A stretch of 64,000 nucleotides of DNA from Pseudomonas viciae (GTDB taxonomy: Bacteria; Pseudomonadota; Gammaproteobacteria; Pseudomonadales; Pseudomonadaceae): NCBI RefSeq assembly GCF_004786035.1, contig NZ_CP035088.1, positions 2,454,001-2,518,000 on the forward strand. The letters are read 5' to 3'. Position numbers and translations under genes: made by a program. Below, one piece after another: positions 8,866-17,761 of this stretch. Positions within the stretch are counted from its first letter, which is position 1. The number at the start of each line of letters is the position of its first letter. Below the pieces are notes generated by a model. The model was given only the letters and a program-made list of their open reading frames with translations, was not told the DNA's origin and searched no databases.

Positions 8866-9022
8866 GAACCGATTATGCCGACGCCCTGCCACCACGCAAG
8901 GTGATTGATACAATCAGGCAATGAATTGAGCTTATTAGGCGTGGGTTGAAAACCGCTCATTGCCTATCTTGAGCAGGTCAAGAACGCACCGAAAGGCGCG
9001 CCTAACCTAGCAGAGACAATCC

Positions 9023-9781
9023 ATGACCCACCAGATCGCACTCATCACCGGCGCCAGCCGTGGCCTTGGCCGTAACATGGCCCTTCACCTCGCCAAGCGC
9101 GGCGTCCACATCATCGGCACCTATCGCAGCGGCGCAGCAGAAGCCGAGACGCTGAAGCAGGAGATCGAAGCGCAGGGCGGCAAGGTTGCGATGCTGCCGC
9201 TCGACATCACCGACACCGCCAGCTATCCGGCTTTTTCAAGCGCAGTGACTCATACGCTGATGGCCGACTTCGGCCGCGAGCGCTTCGACTTCCTCATCAA
9301 CAATGCCGGCAATGGCCTCTTTGCGAACTTTGTTGATGCGACCGAAGAGCAGTTTGGCTCACTGGTCGCCACGCACCTTCGCGGTCCGATCTTTCTGACT
9401 CAGAAGCTGCTACCACTTATGGACGACGGTGGTCGTATCCTGAACGTTTCCTCCGGCTTCGTGCGCTTTACTCTGCCGGGCTACAGCATTTATGCGGCGG
9501 TGAAGGCTGCCGTCGAGGTGCTGACCCGTTTCATGGCCGTGGAACTCGGTTCGCGTCGAATTCGGGTGAATGCGATTGCTCCGGGCGCCATCGCAACCGA
9601 TTTTGGCGGTGGTGCAGTGCGCGACAATCAGGATGTGAACGCCTACGTCGCACAGGGCATTGCGCTGGGTCGTGTCGGTCTACCGGACGATATAGGCGGT
9701 GCGGTAGCCGCCATCCTGTCCGATGACATGGCCTGGGCTAACGGAACGACTTTTGACATTTCGGGCGGGCAGTTGCTCTAG
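9023..9781 (+). CDS. Short-chain dehydrogenase/reductase (SDR)
   Basis: NAD(P)-dependent classical SDR of 252 residues. Cofactor motif TGASRGLG (9-16), NNAG (93-96), catalytic S143/S144, Y157 and K161 (YAAVK), and the C-terminal DISGGQLL typical of the FabG-like branch. An arginine after the glycine motif suggests NADPH preference (inference). Probably transcribed alone under the divergent AraC regulator. The substrate cannot be told from sequence. Confidence 0.88.
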   Translation: MTHQIALITGASRGLGRNMALHLAKRGVHIIGTYRSGAAEAETLKQEIEAQGGKVAMLPLDITDTASYPAFSSAVTHTLMADFGRERFDFLINNAGNGLFANFVDATEEQFGSLVATHLRGPIFLTQKLLPLMDDGGRILNVSSGFVRFTLPGYSIYAAVKAAVEVLTRFMAVELGSRRIRVNAIAPGAIATDFGGGAVRDNQDVNAYVAQGIALGRVGLPDDIGGAVAAILSDDMAWANGTTFDISGGQLL

Positions 9782-9813
9782 CCACAGACCGAGCGGTGGC
9801 CGAATTGACCGCT

Positions 9814-10767
9814 TCAGGGATTGGATTTCATCCGGCCCTGAATCGCCGTGCGCAGACAATCCCAGGCGAAGAATCCGATGATCAACACCTCGGCTATGCC
9901 CATAAGCATGTTGAGTGAAAAGCTGAACGGTTGCTCGGCCCAGTAGAGGGTCGTCGTACGAAAGCCACCGACGCGCAGTCGTCCGGCAAGCAGAGCCGGC
10001 ACCAATGCGATGACGTTGCTCAGCTCCAGCACTGCCAGGAACGTGCCCAGCAGCATGAGCAAGGCGCGTGCGGGAATGCCGAATTTATCGGTCGACTCAG
10101 GCGCAGGCGTGGCCCCCTTTTCTCGGCGCTGCCTGGCTTCCCTCACCGCCTTACCGCTGGTGGGCGCTGGGGCAGGCCGATAGGGTGCCTTCACGCCCGC
10201 CGCCGAACCCTCGACAACCTCGGTGGGGACCGCCACATTCAGGTAGTCGGCCAGTTCACGTAGCCACAAGTCGGTGCGTTGACTTCCCGGCACGACCGGA
10301 ACGTTGTCGGTGGTCAAGCGGTGCGCGGTGCCGTCGCGCATCATCAGCCACAGCTGGGTGTGGGCTCGCTCAGCCTGTGGACGGCGGCGAAGTTCGAGGT
10401 GGTCGGCGGCATCGATTCTAAAGACCGAATGCACACGCTCGCGGCGTCCAAAAAAGTTTCGAGTGAGGCGCTTGCCTTCACCGGCGACTCGCGACAACAC
10501 CAAGGTCTCGCGGATGCCGATGTAAACCATCAGGAGCAGGCCGAGGGCAGGAATCAGCGCCAGCCCCAGAACGATCAGCAGTGAGGGCAGTGGCGCCAGA
10601 TCAGCCAACGGCGAGCGATCATCAGCCATCAAAAACATGGCGAACGCCATCGGCAAGATGAAGGCAAGCGGGCCTACCAGCAGCACGACGGTGCTCTGCA
10701 CCAGGTTGCGCGAGTGGATATGCAGGTCACCCTGCGCGGTGCGTTCGAACCGATGTCCAATCAACAT
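9814..10767 (-). CDS. Multi-pass membrane protein of unknown function
   Basis: Product of 317 residues, not assigned to a named family. Two hydrophobic segments lie near residues 27-47 and 60-83, a cytosolic-looking central region (90-220, rich in Arg and Pro) follows, and two or three more segments lie between 230 and 305. The central part (LVLSRVAGEGKRLTRNFFGR) looks like a PH-like or membrane-associated domain, but this is weak. AGGA lies 8 bases before the ATG. A shortened, frameshifted copy of residues about 12-95 is found at 59560-59770, so the gene belongs to a family that has been duplicated in this genome. Confidence 0.7.
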   Translation of the reverse strand: MLIGHRFERTAQGDLHIHSRNLVQSTVVLLVGPLAFILPMAFAMFLMADDRSPLADLAPLPSLLIVLGLALIPALGLLLMVYIGIRETLVLSRVAGEGKRLTRNFFGRRERVHSVFRIDAADHLELRRRPQAERAHTQLWLMMRDGTAHRLTTDNVPVVPGSQRTDLWLRELADYLNVAVPTEVVEGSAAGVKAPYRPAPAPTSGKAVREARQRREKGATPAPESTDKFGIPARALLMLLGTFLAVLELSNVIALVPALLAGRLRVGGFRTTTLYWAEQPFSFSLNMLMGIAEVLIIGFFAWDCLRTAIQGRMKSNP

Positions 10768-10897
10768 GTAGAGTTCCTGGTGCGCCGCCTTTCAGATTGA
10801 TCGAGGGGCGCCATGACATGGGTTACACGTCGCGGGCGAGGATCGTGTTTTACGCAGCGCAGAATATCTCATGGCGAGGATGCCGCGCGCTCGCCTA

Positions 10898-10972
10898 TTG
10901 ACCCTGATTAACGTGATTGATAGGGTTGCCTCTCTTTCAAAACGCCCTCCCGGTTCGCCGGGAGGGCGTTTT
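10898..10972 (+). promoter_or_regulatory. Possible promoter followed at once by a terminator-like hairpin
   Basis: TTGACC (10898-10903), 17 bases, TAGGGT (10921-10926) resembles a sigma-70 promoter. Thirteen bases on, AAAACGCCCTCCCGG (10939-10953), loop TTCG, CCGGGAGGGCGTTTT (10958-10972) forms a perfect 15-bp stem with A/T flanks, a textbook bidirectional terminator, 35 bases before the hydrolase ATG. Either the hairpin ends transcription coming from elsewhere or it attenuates the hydrolase. Confidence 0.6.
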
Positions 10973-11007
10973 CGTTTTGGTTCCCCCGACCACAAAGGAA
11001 CCATGCA

Positions 11008-11838
11008 ATGAAAGCCCCCGTTGAAATCAGCTTCGGAGCTGACACCACCTTAGGGTATGTGCGGTACGGCAATGGCCCCACTCACGTGCTGGTCATGCAT
11101 GACTGGCTGGGCGACCACTCCAGCTACGACGCCGTCATGCCCTGTCTTGACGGCCACGCGTTTACCTATGTTTTCGTTGATGTGCGTGGCTACGGACAAT
11201 CCATTGAATTGGCTGGCGAATTTACAGTAGAGGAGATTTCCTCCGATTGCCTCATGCTCGCCGACCAGCTCGGTTGGACGCGTTTCCACGTGGTCGGCCA
11301 CTCGATGACCGGGATGATCACGCAACGTATTGCGGCGGATGCCCCGTCTCGCGTCGCGAGCGCGATAGCGGTGTGTCCCGTTTCTGCCGCTGGCAATCGG
11401 TTGAGTCCAGAGGCTCTGGCGTTCTTTGCCAGCACGATAGAAGACGACGAGGCCCTTCGGCGTCTGTTCAAATTCGTGGCCGGAGGTCTCTCCGATAAGT
11501 GGGTTGATCTCAAGGTCCGACAAAGCCGCGACACAGTCTCACCAGCCTGCCGGGCGAGGTACCTCGAAATGCTGGTCACAGCAAATTTCGTTGATGACGT
11601 TCGAGGCCTTGAAACACCGTATTTGGTTATTGTCGGCGACAAGGATCCTGGACTTGATTCCGCGGCTATGACACGCACCTTTCTGGCGTGGCATCCGAAC
11701 GCAGAACTGCACGTTATCCCCAACTGCGGTCATTACCCGATGCAGGAGTGCCCGCCTTATTTCGCAGCTCTTATCGAGGGTTTCCTGAAACGCATAGTCG
11801 GCAATAGCGTCCATGGCACAGCTCCCGAATTGAAGTGA
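11008..11838 (+). CDS. Alpha/beta hydrolase
   Basis: Cytosolic alpha/beta-fold hydrolase, 276 residues. The nucleophile elbow is GHSMTG (S99), preceded by the oxyanion-region HDWLGDHSSY; the acid is in VIVGDKDPG and the histidine in NCGHYPMQE. This is the layout of esterases, epoxide hydrolases and carbon-carbon hydrolases; the serine nucleophile rules out dehalogenase-type chemistry. AAGGA precedes the ATG. It stands alone between the terminator hairpin and a convergent LysR gene; the substrate is unknown. Confidence 0.85.
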   Translation: MKAPVEISFGADTTLGYVRYGNGPTHVLVMHDWLGDHSSYDAVMPCLDGHAFTYVFVDVRGYGQSIELAGEFTVEEISSDCLMLADQLGWTRFHVVGHSMTGMITQRIAADAPSRVASAIAVCPVSAAGNRLSPEALAFFASTIEDDEALRRLFKFVAGGLSDKWVDLKVRQSRDTVSPACRARYLEMLVTANFVDDVRGLETPYLVIVGDKDPGLDSAAMTRTFLAWHPNAELHVIPNCGHYPMQECPPYFAALIEGFLKRIVGNSVHGTAPELK

Positions 11839-11912
11839 CTGACGCTATCTCCCTGTCGAGGGGGGTGTCCATTTTTTGCCTGAAAGGGGAGACTGTACTC
11901 CAAGCCTTCATC

Positions 11913-12797
11913 CTACCCCGCACTCAACCCCCACAACACATCCAACACATGTTGCGTAGACCGCTCGACGTCGCCACCCCGATGGGCAATCCCCAGTTCA
12001 CGCCACAATAAGGGCTGCAATGGCCTCATGACGATTCGGGTATCGGGCAATGGCGTGGAGGCTTCATGGGGCAACAACGTCGCGCCGTAACCAGCAGCTA
12101 CCAGGCTTTTGATCGCATCGTTGTAGTTCAGTTGAATGCGTGGCGCAGGCTGGCGTTCATCCGCGGCGAACCACTCCGATGTCAAGCGCGAAAGTCGCGT
12201 GGTGTGGTCATTCAGAATCAATGGCTGAGTGGCCAACCAGCCGGGCGTCACGATGTCCGGGCATTCCCAGCGGGCCGGCAAGAAGGCCATGACCGGGTCC
12301 CGCCGCCATGGCTCGATCCGCAATCCCTTCACCGGGGGCTGCGGCAGCGCGACCAGACCGATCTCCAACGAACCCTCGGCAAGCTTCTTCAAAGTCTCCT
12401 GCGAGGTGAGCACCGCGACCTGCACATCGATAGCGGGATGGCGTTGGCCTAACGTCTCCAACGCTTGCGGCAGCAACTGGGCAATGGCCCCTGTGGAGGC
12501 CCCCAGCCGCACACGCCCGGCCAAGCCCTGCACCTGACGCTCCACGTCCTCAAGCGCCTGCTCCGCATCGGCCAACAGGCGCCGCGCCCGTTCCACCAGT
12601 GTTTCGCCAATCGCCGAAGGTTGAATGCGCCCACGGGTGCGTGACAACAGCTTGCCGCCCACCCGTGACTCCAGGTCGGCGATATGCAAACTGACCGTGG
12701 GTGGCGCGAGGTGCAAGGCACGAGCGGCCTCGGCAAATGAGCCCAAGTCGACAATGGCCACCAACGTGCGCAGACGGTCCAGGCTGATTTCGCGCAT
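11913..12797 (-). CDS. LysR-family regulator beside argC
   Basis: Regulator of 294 residues with the usual N-terminal winged helix (LVAIVDLGSFAEAARAL, PPTVSLHIADLESRVGG) and a periplasmic-binding-protein-like effector domain. It is divergent from a short-type argC gene, 113 bases away. A TTCAG-N5-CTGAA dyad (12810-12824) just upstream of its start is a plausible LysR box. Likely regulates argC, itself, or both. Confidence 0.85.
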   Translation of the reverse strand: MREISLDRLRTLVAIVDLGSFAEAARALHLAPPTVSLHIADLESRVGGKLLSRTRGRIQPSAIGETLVERARRLLADAEQALEDVERQVQGLAGRVRLGASTGAIAQLLPQALETLGQRHPAIDVQVAVLTSQETLKKLAEGSLEIGLVALPQPPVKGLRIEPWRRDPVMAFLPARWECPDIVTPGWLATQPLILNDHTTRLSRLTSEWFAADERQPAPRIQLNYNDAIKSLVAAGYGATLLPHEASTPLPDTRIVMRPLQPLLWRELGIAHRGGDVERSTQHVLDVLWGLSAG

Positions 12798-12809
12798 GCG
12801 TCATTCCAG

Positions 12810-12824
12810 TTCAGAAAAACTGAA
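12810..12824. promoter_or_regulatory. Possible LysR box between LysR and argC
   Basis: TTCAG-AAAAA-CTGAA is a perfect 5-bp dyad with the T-N11-A form expected of LysR sites, 12 bases upstream of the regulator's ATG in an AT-rich divergent promoter region. Confidence 0.5.
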
Positions 12825-12910
12825 TCTTATCGTTTATAAATTCAACTTTTCCAATCTTAGCCCTTCACTGAAAATGAAATCTCCTGATTTCCCATGTCCG
12901 AGAGCATTCC

Positions 12911-13837
12911 ATGGCCATTCCTCATGTATTTATCGACGGCGACCAAGGCACCACCGGGTTGCAAATCCATCAGCGCCTATGCAACCGGACCGATCTGCGG
13001 CTTGTCACGCTTAGCCACGAACATCGCAAGGATCCGCAACGCCGCGCTGAAATCATCAACGACTGCGACATCGCGATTCTCTGCTTGCCCGACCAAGCTG
13101 CGCGCGACGCCGTAGCGAGCATCAAAAACCCCGCTGTTCGCGTGATTGACGCAAGTTCCGCGCACCGTACCCATCCAGACTGGGTCTATGGTTTCGCCCA
13201 GATGAACTCGCAGCAGGCCAGACGAATCGCCGCGGCGCGGCGTGTCAGCAACCCCGGTTGCTATCCCACGGGAGCCATAGGCCTGCTGCGCCCACTGCTG
13301 GAGGCCGGGCTACTGCCTACGGACTACCCGATGAACATTCATGCTGTGTCGGGCTATTCCGGAAAAGGACGCGCCGGCGTGCAGGAGCATGAGGGCGAGG
13401 GCGCATCGCAAGCGCCTGCGTTCCAGGTTTACGGCCTGGGGTTGGCACACAAACATATTCCGGAGATCCAGCAGCACAGCGGTTTGACGGAGCGGCCGCT
13501 GTTCGTGCCGGCCTATGGGGCGTTTCGGCAGGGGATCGTGCTGACCATCCCATTGCAACTTCGGTTGCTGGCACAGGGCGTGGATGCGATGCGCTTGCAC
13601 GCATGCCTTATGCAGCACTATGCCGATGCGCGCCATGTGCAGGTCATGTCGATGGAGGAGGCTAAAGCGTTGACGCACCTCGATCCTCAGGCGCTTAACG
13701 GGACTGATAGCTTGCAGTTGGTGGTGTTTGAAAATGACGAGACGGGACAGGTTCTGTTGGCTGCGGTATTTGACAATCTTGGGAAGGGAGCCGCTGGGGC
13801 GGCGGTGCAGAATCTGGATTTGATGATGGGCGCGTGA
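12911..13837 (+). CDS. argC: N-acetyl-gamma-glutamyl-phosphate reductase, short type 2
   Basis: NADPH-dependent reductase of arginine synthesis (N-acetylglutamyl phosphate to semialdehyde). The 308-residue length and the motif SNPGCYPTG with catalytic C117 identify the short AGPR type 2; [12 protein letters not shown] is the cofactor loop, [11 protein letters not shown] the substrate region and [11 protein letters not shown] carries the catalytic histidine. No other arginine gene is adjacent and a LysR regulator faces it, so this is probably a second, regulated ArgC, perhaps for a related catabolic acyl phosphate (inference). The ATG at 12911 has a weak GAGAG upstream. Confidence 0.9.
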   Translation: MAIPHVFIDGDQGTTGLQIHQRLCNRTDLRLVTLSHEHRKDPQRRAEIINDCDIAILCLPDQAARDAVASIKNPAVRVIDASSAHRTHPDWVYGFAQMNSQQARRIAAARRVSNPGCYPTGAIGLLRPLLEAGLLPTDYPMNIHAVSGYSGKGRAGVQEHEGEGASQAPAFQVYGLGLAHKHIPEIQQHSGLTERPLFVPAYGAFRQGIVLTIPLQLRLLAQGVDAMRLHACLMQHYADARHVQVMSMEEAKALTHLDPQALNGTDSLQLVVFENDETGQVLLAAVFDNLGKGAAGAAVQNLDLMMGA

Positions 13838-13881
13838 TTCTGCCCGGTGATGCTTGAGTCAGTGAGAGGCAGCAATCGGCC

Positions 13882-14041
13882 CAGAGTGTGTAAAAACGCT
13901 TCGCCAAAAATTGAATTGTGCGCGTCTACGTTAAATCTGAAATTTATCGGCACATCAGCAGATATGGATTTCGCGTAGAAGCACGATTTCCAGTCCAGCT
14001 TTGAGTACCTGACGCGCTCAAAAACGTTTTTACACACCCTC
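13882..14041. mobile_element. MITE-like element, copy 1 (160 bp)
   Basis: Non-coding 160-bp element with terminal inverted repeats: left CAGAGTGTGTAAAAACG (13882-13898), right CGTTTTTACACACCCTC (14025-14041). GGCC flanks both ends (13878-13881 and 14042-14045). Outside these, GGCAGCAATC on the left and GAAAGCTGCC on the right are the two halves of an extragenic palindrome that the element has split. Its interior is homologous to the element at 55673-55831, and its ends match those of the transposase-bearing region at 18872-20947. Confidence 0.8.
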
Positions 14042-14045
14042 GGCC

Positions 14046-14465
14046 GAAAGCTGCCGTTAGCCGAGAGCAGCTATCGGCCAAAAGCGGACGGTCGTGGGGC
14101 TGAAATTGACCTTATTCACATCAAATCACCATCACTCGCCACTGCCGCGGACCCAGCAAATTTCCATTTGAGATTTCAGGCCGCCATGCACATGTCAAAT
14201 CTCGCCCAGCAGCGGCCCATCTCACGATTGTGGCCCGAATTCATAAAAGTCTTTACCAAATTCGCGCCTATTTCCGCAAAAGCCTCAAGCTTAAAGTTCG
14301 TCCTCCCAGCACGGCAGACGACTGATAGTCGACAGCTCCCCAATCGACAACTTAGTAACTTTAACTAGTCGGCAAAATAACATTATGCTTAACACGATTA
14401 ATCCTGCGTGTACTGCCGACCAATTTTTGCAAGCAATATTAACACCTACTTAAAGCAATTTTCCT
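14046..14465. other. Gene-free stretch with a further palindrome copy
   Basis: Contains one more copy of the palindromic repeat (GCAGCTATCGGCC-AAAAGCGG, 14067-14087). From about 14170 the DNA becomes AT-rich and I see no convincing coding frame; the last part is probably the promoter region of the DUF2790 gene. Confidence 0.5.
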
Positions 14466-14732
14466 ATGAAAGCTCCAATGGTAATCCTCGCGCTCTTCGG
14501 TTTCTGCTCTGTGGTAATCGCGCAGGAAGGCGCTATCAAAACTCAAGGGCAACAGGTCCCTGTCGAGCAATATACATACGCCACCCACCTTGACGTCGCC
14601 AAGGTGATCTCTGAAGACCAAGTGCCGGATGTATGCGGTGTTGTGCCGATGCGCATGACGTACCAAGACTCCCAGGGAAAACAGCACGTATTGGAATATG
14701 AAGTCATGGGCACCGGTTGCAGCGACGGTTGA
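14466..14732 (+). CDS. DUF2790 family small secreted protein
   Basis: 88-residue protein with an N-terminal signal peptide (MKAPMVILALFGFCSVVIAQ). The remainder matches, from memory, the Pseudomonas DUF2790 family: VEQYTYATHLDVAKVIS, VPDVCGVVPMRMTY and a C-terminal MGTGCS, with two cysteines likely to form a disulfide in the periplasm. The function of the family is unknown. It is monocistronic and followed by a hairpin. Confidence 0.8.
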   Translation: MKAPMVILALFGFCSVVIAQEGAIKTQGQQVPVEQYTYATHLDVAKVISEDQVPDVCGVVPMRMTYQDSQGKQHVLEYEVMGTGCSDG

Positions 14733-14752
14733 TCAACCAGCTCTTACAATAA

Positions 14753-14786
14753 TTGCGCCTCAGAGAATTTCCTTACCGAGGCGCAA
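14753..14786. terminator. Hairpin between the DUF2790 gene and the LysR gene
   Basis: TTGCGCCTC (14753-14761) pairs with GAGGCGCAA (14778-14786) across a 16-base loop. Placed between convergent genes, so it can serve both; no strong T-run. Confidence 0.6.
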
Positions 14787-14808
14787 ATACCCTATTCCTA
14801 GTAACTTC

Positions 14809-15735
14809 TCAATCGATGAGTTCTTTAGCAGTGGTTGCTAGCTGAATACCAACCTGATTTTTTAACACGTCAATAAAGCGAGTTATCTTTGCGTCGACAA
14901 ACTGTCGAGAGGTATAGACAGCATAAACGTTGCGCTCATACGTGTGATAGTCAGGCAAAACCCGCACCAGCTTCCCAGAGCGCAAGTCGTCGATGGCCGT
15001 GAATCCAGCCAGCAAGCCGATCCCAGCTCCCTCCCGTATAGCAACCGCCATCGCGTCCATGTCATTTACGCTGAAACTTGGCCCCGCGGGCACAAATTTC
15101 GCGTCACCAGCCTTGCTCTTCAACTGCCACTCATCCCTCACATAGTCCACAGTGCCCAGCAGCAGGCATTGGTGATCTCTGAGGTCCTCTGGCGTCACCG
15201 GGGCCGCATGCCTCTTCAGATAGTCTGGAGACGCTACCAAGACACAATGGCTGACTCCAATCTTCTGACTGACATACGCCGAATCCGGCAGCGTTCGGGC
15301 AATCAGGATCGAGACATCCAGTTGGTCTTCCAGCAGGTTGGGCATTCGTTGGGAAAGCATTAAATCCACGGTCACATCCGGAAATTCCTTGCGGTACTCC
15401 AGCACGGCGCCGGTGACCAGTTGCCTCGCCAGTCCGGGTACGCAATGCACACGTAGAGTCCCCCTGGGATTCAAGGCTGCATTGCTTGCTTCGGCTTCCG
15501 CACTCTCAAGATCTGCCAGAATTTTCGTGCACCGCTCATAAAATCGCCGGCCCGCATCGGTCACGGAGAGACGCCGAGTCGAGCGTTGCAACAGACGGGC
15601 GTCGAGTACGTTTTCAAGTGCGGACACAGCACGCGATACGTTACCTACGGTGGAGTCCAGATGGTTTGCCACGGCAGTGAAACTGCCCATCTCGACAACC
15701 TTTACGTACACCGACATGTTCGAAAGTTTATCCAT
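14809..15735 (-). CDS. LysR-family regulator of the adjacent dehydrogenase cluster
   Basis: Regulator of 308 residues; N-terminal helix-turn-helix (FTAVANHLDSTVGNVSRAVSALE) and effector domain with the DLMLSQ, DVSILIARTLPDSAYVSQKIG stretch typical of the CrgA/DsdC-like LysR branch. RBS AGGAAGG precedes the ATG. Divergent from an aldehyde dehydrogenase gene with a 243-base shared region. Probably controls the three-gene cluster 15979-18763; I did not find an unambiguous operator. Confidence 0.85.
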   Translation of the reverse strand: MDKLSNMSVYVKVVEMGSFTAVANHLDSTVGNVSRAVSALENVLDARLLQRSTRRLSVTDAGRRFYERCTKILADLESAEAEASNAALNPRGTLRVHCVPGLARQLVTGAVLEYRKEFPDVTVDLMLSQRMPNLLEDQLDVSILIARTLPDSAYVSQKIGVSHCVLVASPDYLKRHAAPVTPEDLRDHQCLLLGTVDYVRDEWQLKSKAGDAKFVPAGPSFSVNDMDAMAVAIREGAGIGLLAGFTAIDDLRSGKLVRVLPDYHTYERNVYAVYTSRQFVDAKITRFIDVLKNQVGIQLATTAKELID

Positions 15736-15978
15736 CCCGACCTTCCTGTAGATCTGACAAATACCCGTGATAACGAGCGATTGCTCCAGATGCTACACGC
15801 TCCTCCATGTGCTCGATATTACTTCTGGGTACAACATTGATTCCCTTTTGGCCGACTAAATCAAATGGCTCACCTTCCATAGACTTGGTTGCACAGGCCG
15901 CCTGAACAGGCCCTGCGGCACAGCCACTCAGGTGCCGATCTTCATACGAATCTCTGACAACCAACTGAAGGCCAAATC

Positions 15979-17415
15979 ATGAACACTTCCTACGATCCGC
16001 TTTATCTTTTTATCGGTGGTGAATGGATCAGTGCCGAAGGGCGCGATACTGCCGCTGTCGTTAACCCGGCAACCGGACGTGAAATCGGACTCGTCCCCCT
16101 CGCCACCGCAGTCGACCTTGATCGCGCCCTTGAGGTGGCTCGACTGAGCTTCGAAGAATGGCGCCAGACCGTGCCTGACAAACGCGCGAAAATCCTGAAA
16201 CGGGCCGCCGATCTGATTCAGGAACGAGCACCTCACATTGCAGCGCAGATGACACTGGAAGAAGGCAAGCCACTGGATGAAAGCATGGATGAAGTTAACC
16301 GTGCAGCAGAATACTTCGAGTGGTTTGCCGAAAGCGCTCGTCGTATCGATGGCCGGGTTGTACCGGCCAACCGCCCAGGCGTACTGCAACTTGTAAAACG
16401 CCAGGCAATCGGCCCTGTGGCTGCATTCACACCCTGGAATTTCCCGGCCATTACTCCCGCTCGCAAGCTCTCGGCAGCTTTGGCCGCCGGTTGCAGTGTC
16501 ATTCTCAAGCCAGGCGAAGAAAGCCCCTCCACGGCGCTGGCCCTGGCTCGCGCCCTCGACGATGCAGGATTGCCTAAAGGCGTATTGCAAGTGGTCTTTG
16601 GCGTCCCGGATCAAGTGTCCAGCCACCTGATCGCCTCATCGATCATTCGTAAGGTGACGTTTACCGGCTCAGTGCCCATCGGCAGACTCCTGTCAGCCCG
16701 AGCAGCGGAGGGCGTCAAGCCAATTACCCTTGAACTGGGTGGCCACGGACCCGCGCTGGTATTTGAAGACGCAGACATTGAAAAGGCCGCTGTAGAGGGT
16801 GTCGCGAACCGGTTTCGAGGGACTGGCCAAGTATGTATCTCATCCACCCGTTTTCTGATCCAGCGTGGCGCATATCAGAGGTTTGTCGATCATTTTGTCG
16901 CTGCAACCAAAGCCCTGAGAATCGGTAATGGCCTGCATCCGCAGACCCAGGTCGGACCGCTTTCCAACCCAAGGCAACTGGCAAAGATGGAAGAGCTGAT
17001 AGCCGATGCCGTCGAGAAAGGTGCACGAGTATTGGTCGGTGGCGAGGCCTTACCAGGTGAAGGCTTCTTCTTCCAGCCCACCGTTCTGGCAGATGTCCCC
17101 ATGAACGCCCGCGTTATGCACGAAGAACCCTTCGGGCCCATCGCCGTGCTGATGCCTTTCGATGAGCTGACTGATGGCCTGAAAGAAGCCAACCGTTTGC
17201 CCTACGGGCTTTCAGCCTACGCGTTCACCTCCAGCGCTCGAACTGCAATTGACGTCGCTGACGGTTTGGAGGCCGGGATGATCGGGATCAACCAATACCG
17301 CATCGTCGCCACCGAGTTGCCTTTCGGCGGAATGAAAGAAAGCGGTCACGGCTCGGAAGGCGGCATTGAGGGAATTGAGCACTATCTCACCAACAAATTT
17401 ATCAGCCAGGTTTAA
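15979..17415 (+). CDS. NAD(P)-dependent aldehyde dehydrogenase (succinate-semialdehyde type)
   Basis: Cytosolic aldehyde dehydrogenase of 478 residues. Catalytic cysteine C286 in GTGQVCISS, general base E252 in LELGGHG, FTPWNFPAI for cofactor entry and FTGSVPIG around 228-235. The pattern fits the GabD-like branch, but the oxidised semialdehyde is not determined. First of three co-directional genes with a CMD-family protein 12 bases on and a quinone reductase. LysR-controlled. The set could remove reactive aldehydes or handle a small aromatic breakdown product (inference). Confidence 0.85.
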   Translation: MNTSYDPLYLFIGGEWISAEGRDTAAVVNPATGREIGLVPLATAVDLDRALEVARLSFEEWRQTVPDKRAKILKRAADLIQERAPHIAAQMTLEEGKPLDESMDEVNRAAEYFEWFAESARRIDGRVVPANRPGVLQLVKRQAIGPVAAFTPWNFPAITPARKLSAALAAGCSVILKPGEESPSTALALARALDDAGLPKGVLQVVFGVPDQVSSHLIASSIIRKVTFTGSVPIGRLLSARAAEGVKPITLELGGHGPALVFEDADIEKAAVEGVANRFRGTGQVCISSTRFLIQRGAYQRFVDHFVAATKALRIGNGLHPQTQVGPLSNPRQLAKMEELIADAVEKGARVLVGGEALPGEGFFFQPTVLADVPMNARVMHEEPFGPIAVLMPFDELTDGLKEANRLPYGLSAYAFTSSARTAIDVADGLEAGMIGINQYRIVATELPFGGMKESGHGSEGGIEGIEHYLTNKFISQV

Positions 17416-17427
17416 GGAAACTTTCCC

Positions 17428-17760
17428 ATGTCCAATATCAATTTCAGCAGTCCTCGCGAAGCGGCCCGAGCGTTTACACCGAAACTGTCGCAATTCGTCG
17501 ACTCAACTCTCTATCCGCAGATCTGGAGCGATCCCGCGTTGTCCCCCCGTGACCGCAGTCTGATCACAGTGGCCGCATTGATTGCCGGTAGTCACTCAGA
17601 AGAGTTGCCTGCACACCTGCGGCGGGCGGTTAGCAATGGGGTTACTCATGACGAAATTGCGGCGGCGATAACCCACCTGGCGTTTTACGTGGGTTTCCCT
17701 GGCGCCATAACAGCGTCTGCTATTGCCAATGCAACGTTTACCGAATCGGAGAAAAACTAA
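17428..17760 (+). CDS. Carboxymuconolactone decarboxylase (CMD)-family protein
   Basis: Small CMD-fold protein, 110 residues. The usual helix pattern is seen (LSPRDRSLITVAALIAGSHSEELPAHLRRAVSNGVTHDEI in outline), but the redox CxxC of AhpD is absent: the equivalent position reads HSEELPAH. That favours a decarboxylase-like or non-redox member. AAGGA lies upstream of the ATG. Its stop is one base from the start of the quinone reductase gene, so co-expression is near certain. Confidence 0.85.
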   Translation: MSNINFSSPREAARAFTPKLSQFVDSTLYPQIWSDPALSPRDRSLITVAALIAGSHSEELPAHLRRAVSNGVTHDEIAAAITHLAFYVGFPGAITASAIANATFTESEKN

Positions 17761-17761
17761 G

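Noticed and set aside
13878..14090. CRISPR-like reading of the repeated GGCC palindromes
   Set aside because: The copies are few, differ in spacing and occur singly across the window; there are no regular spacers or cas genes.
14168..14368. 66-codon frame after the first MITE
   Set aside because: No motif or ribosome site; lies in AT-rich non-coding DNA.
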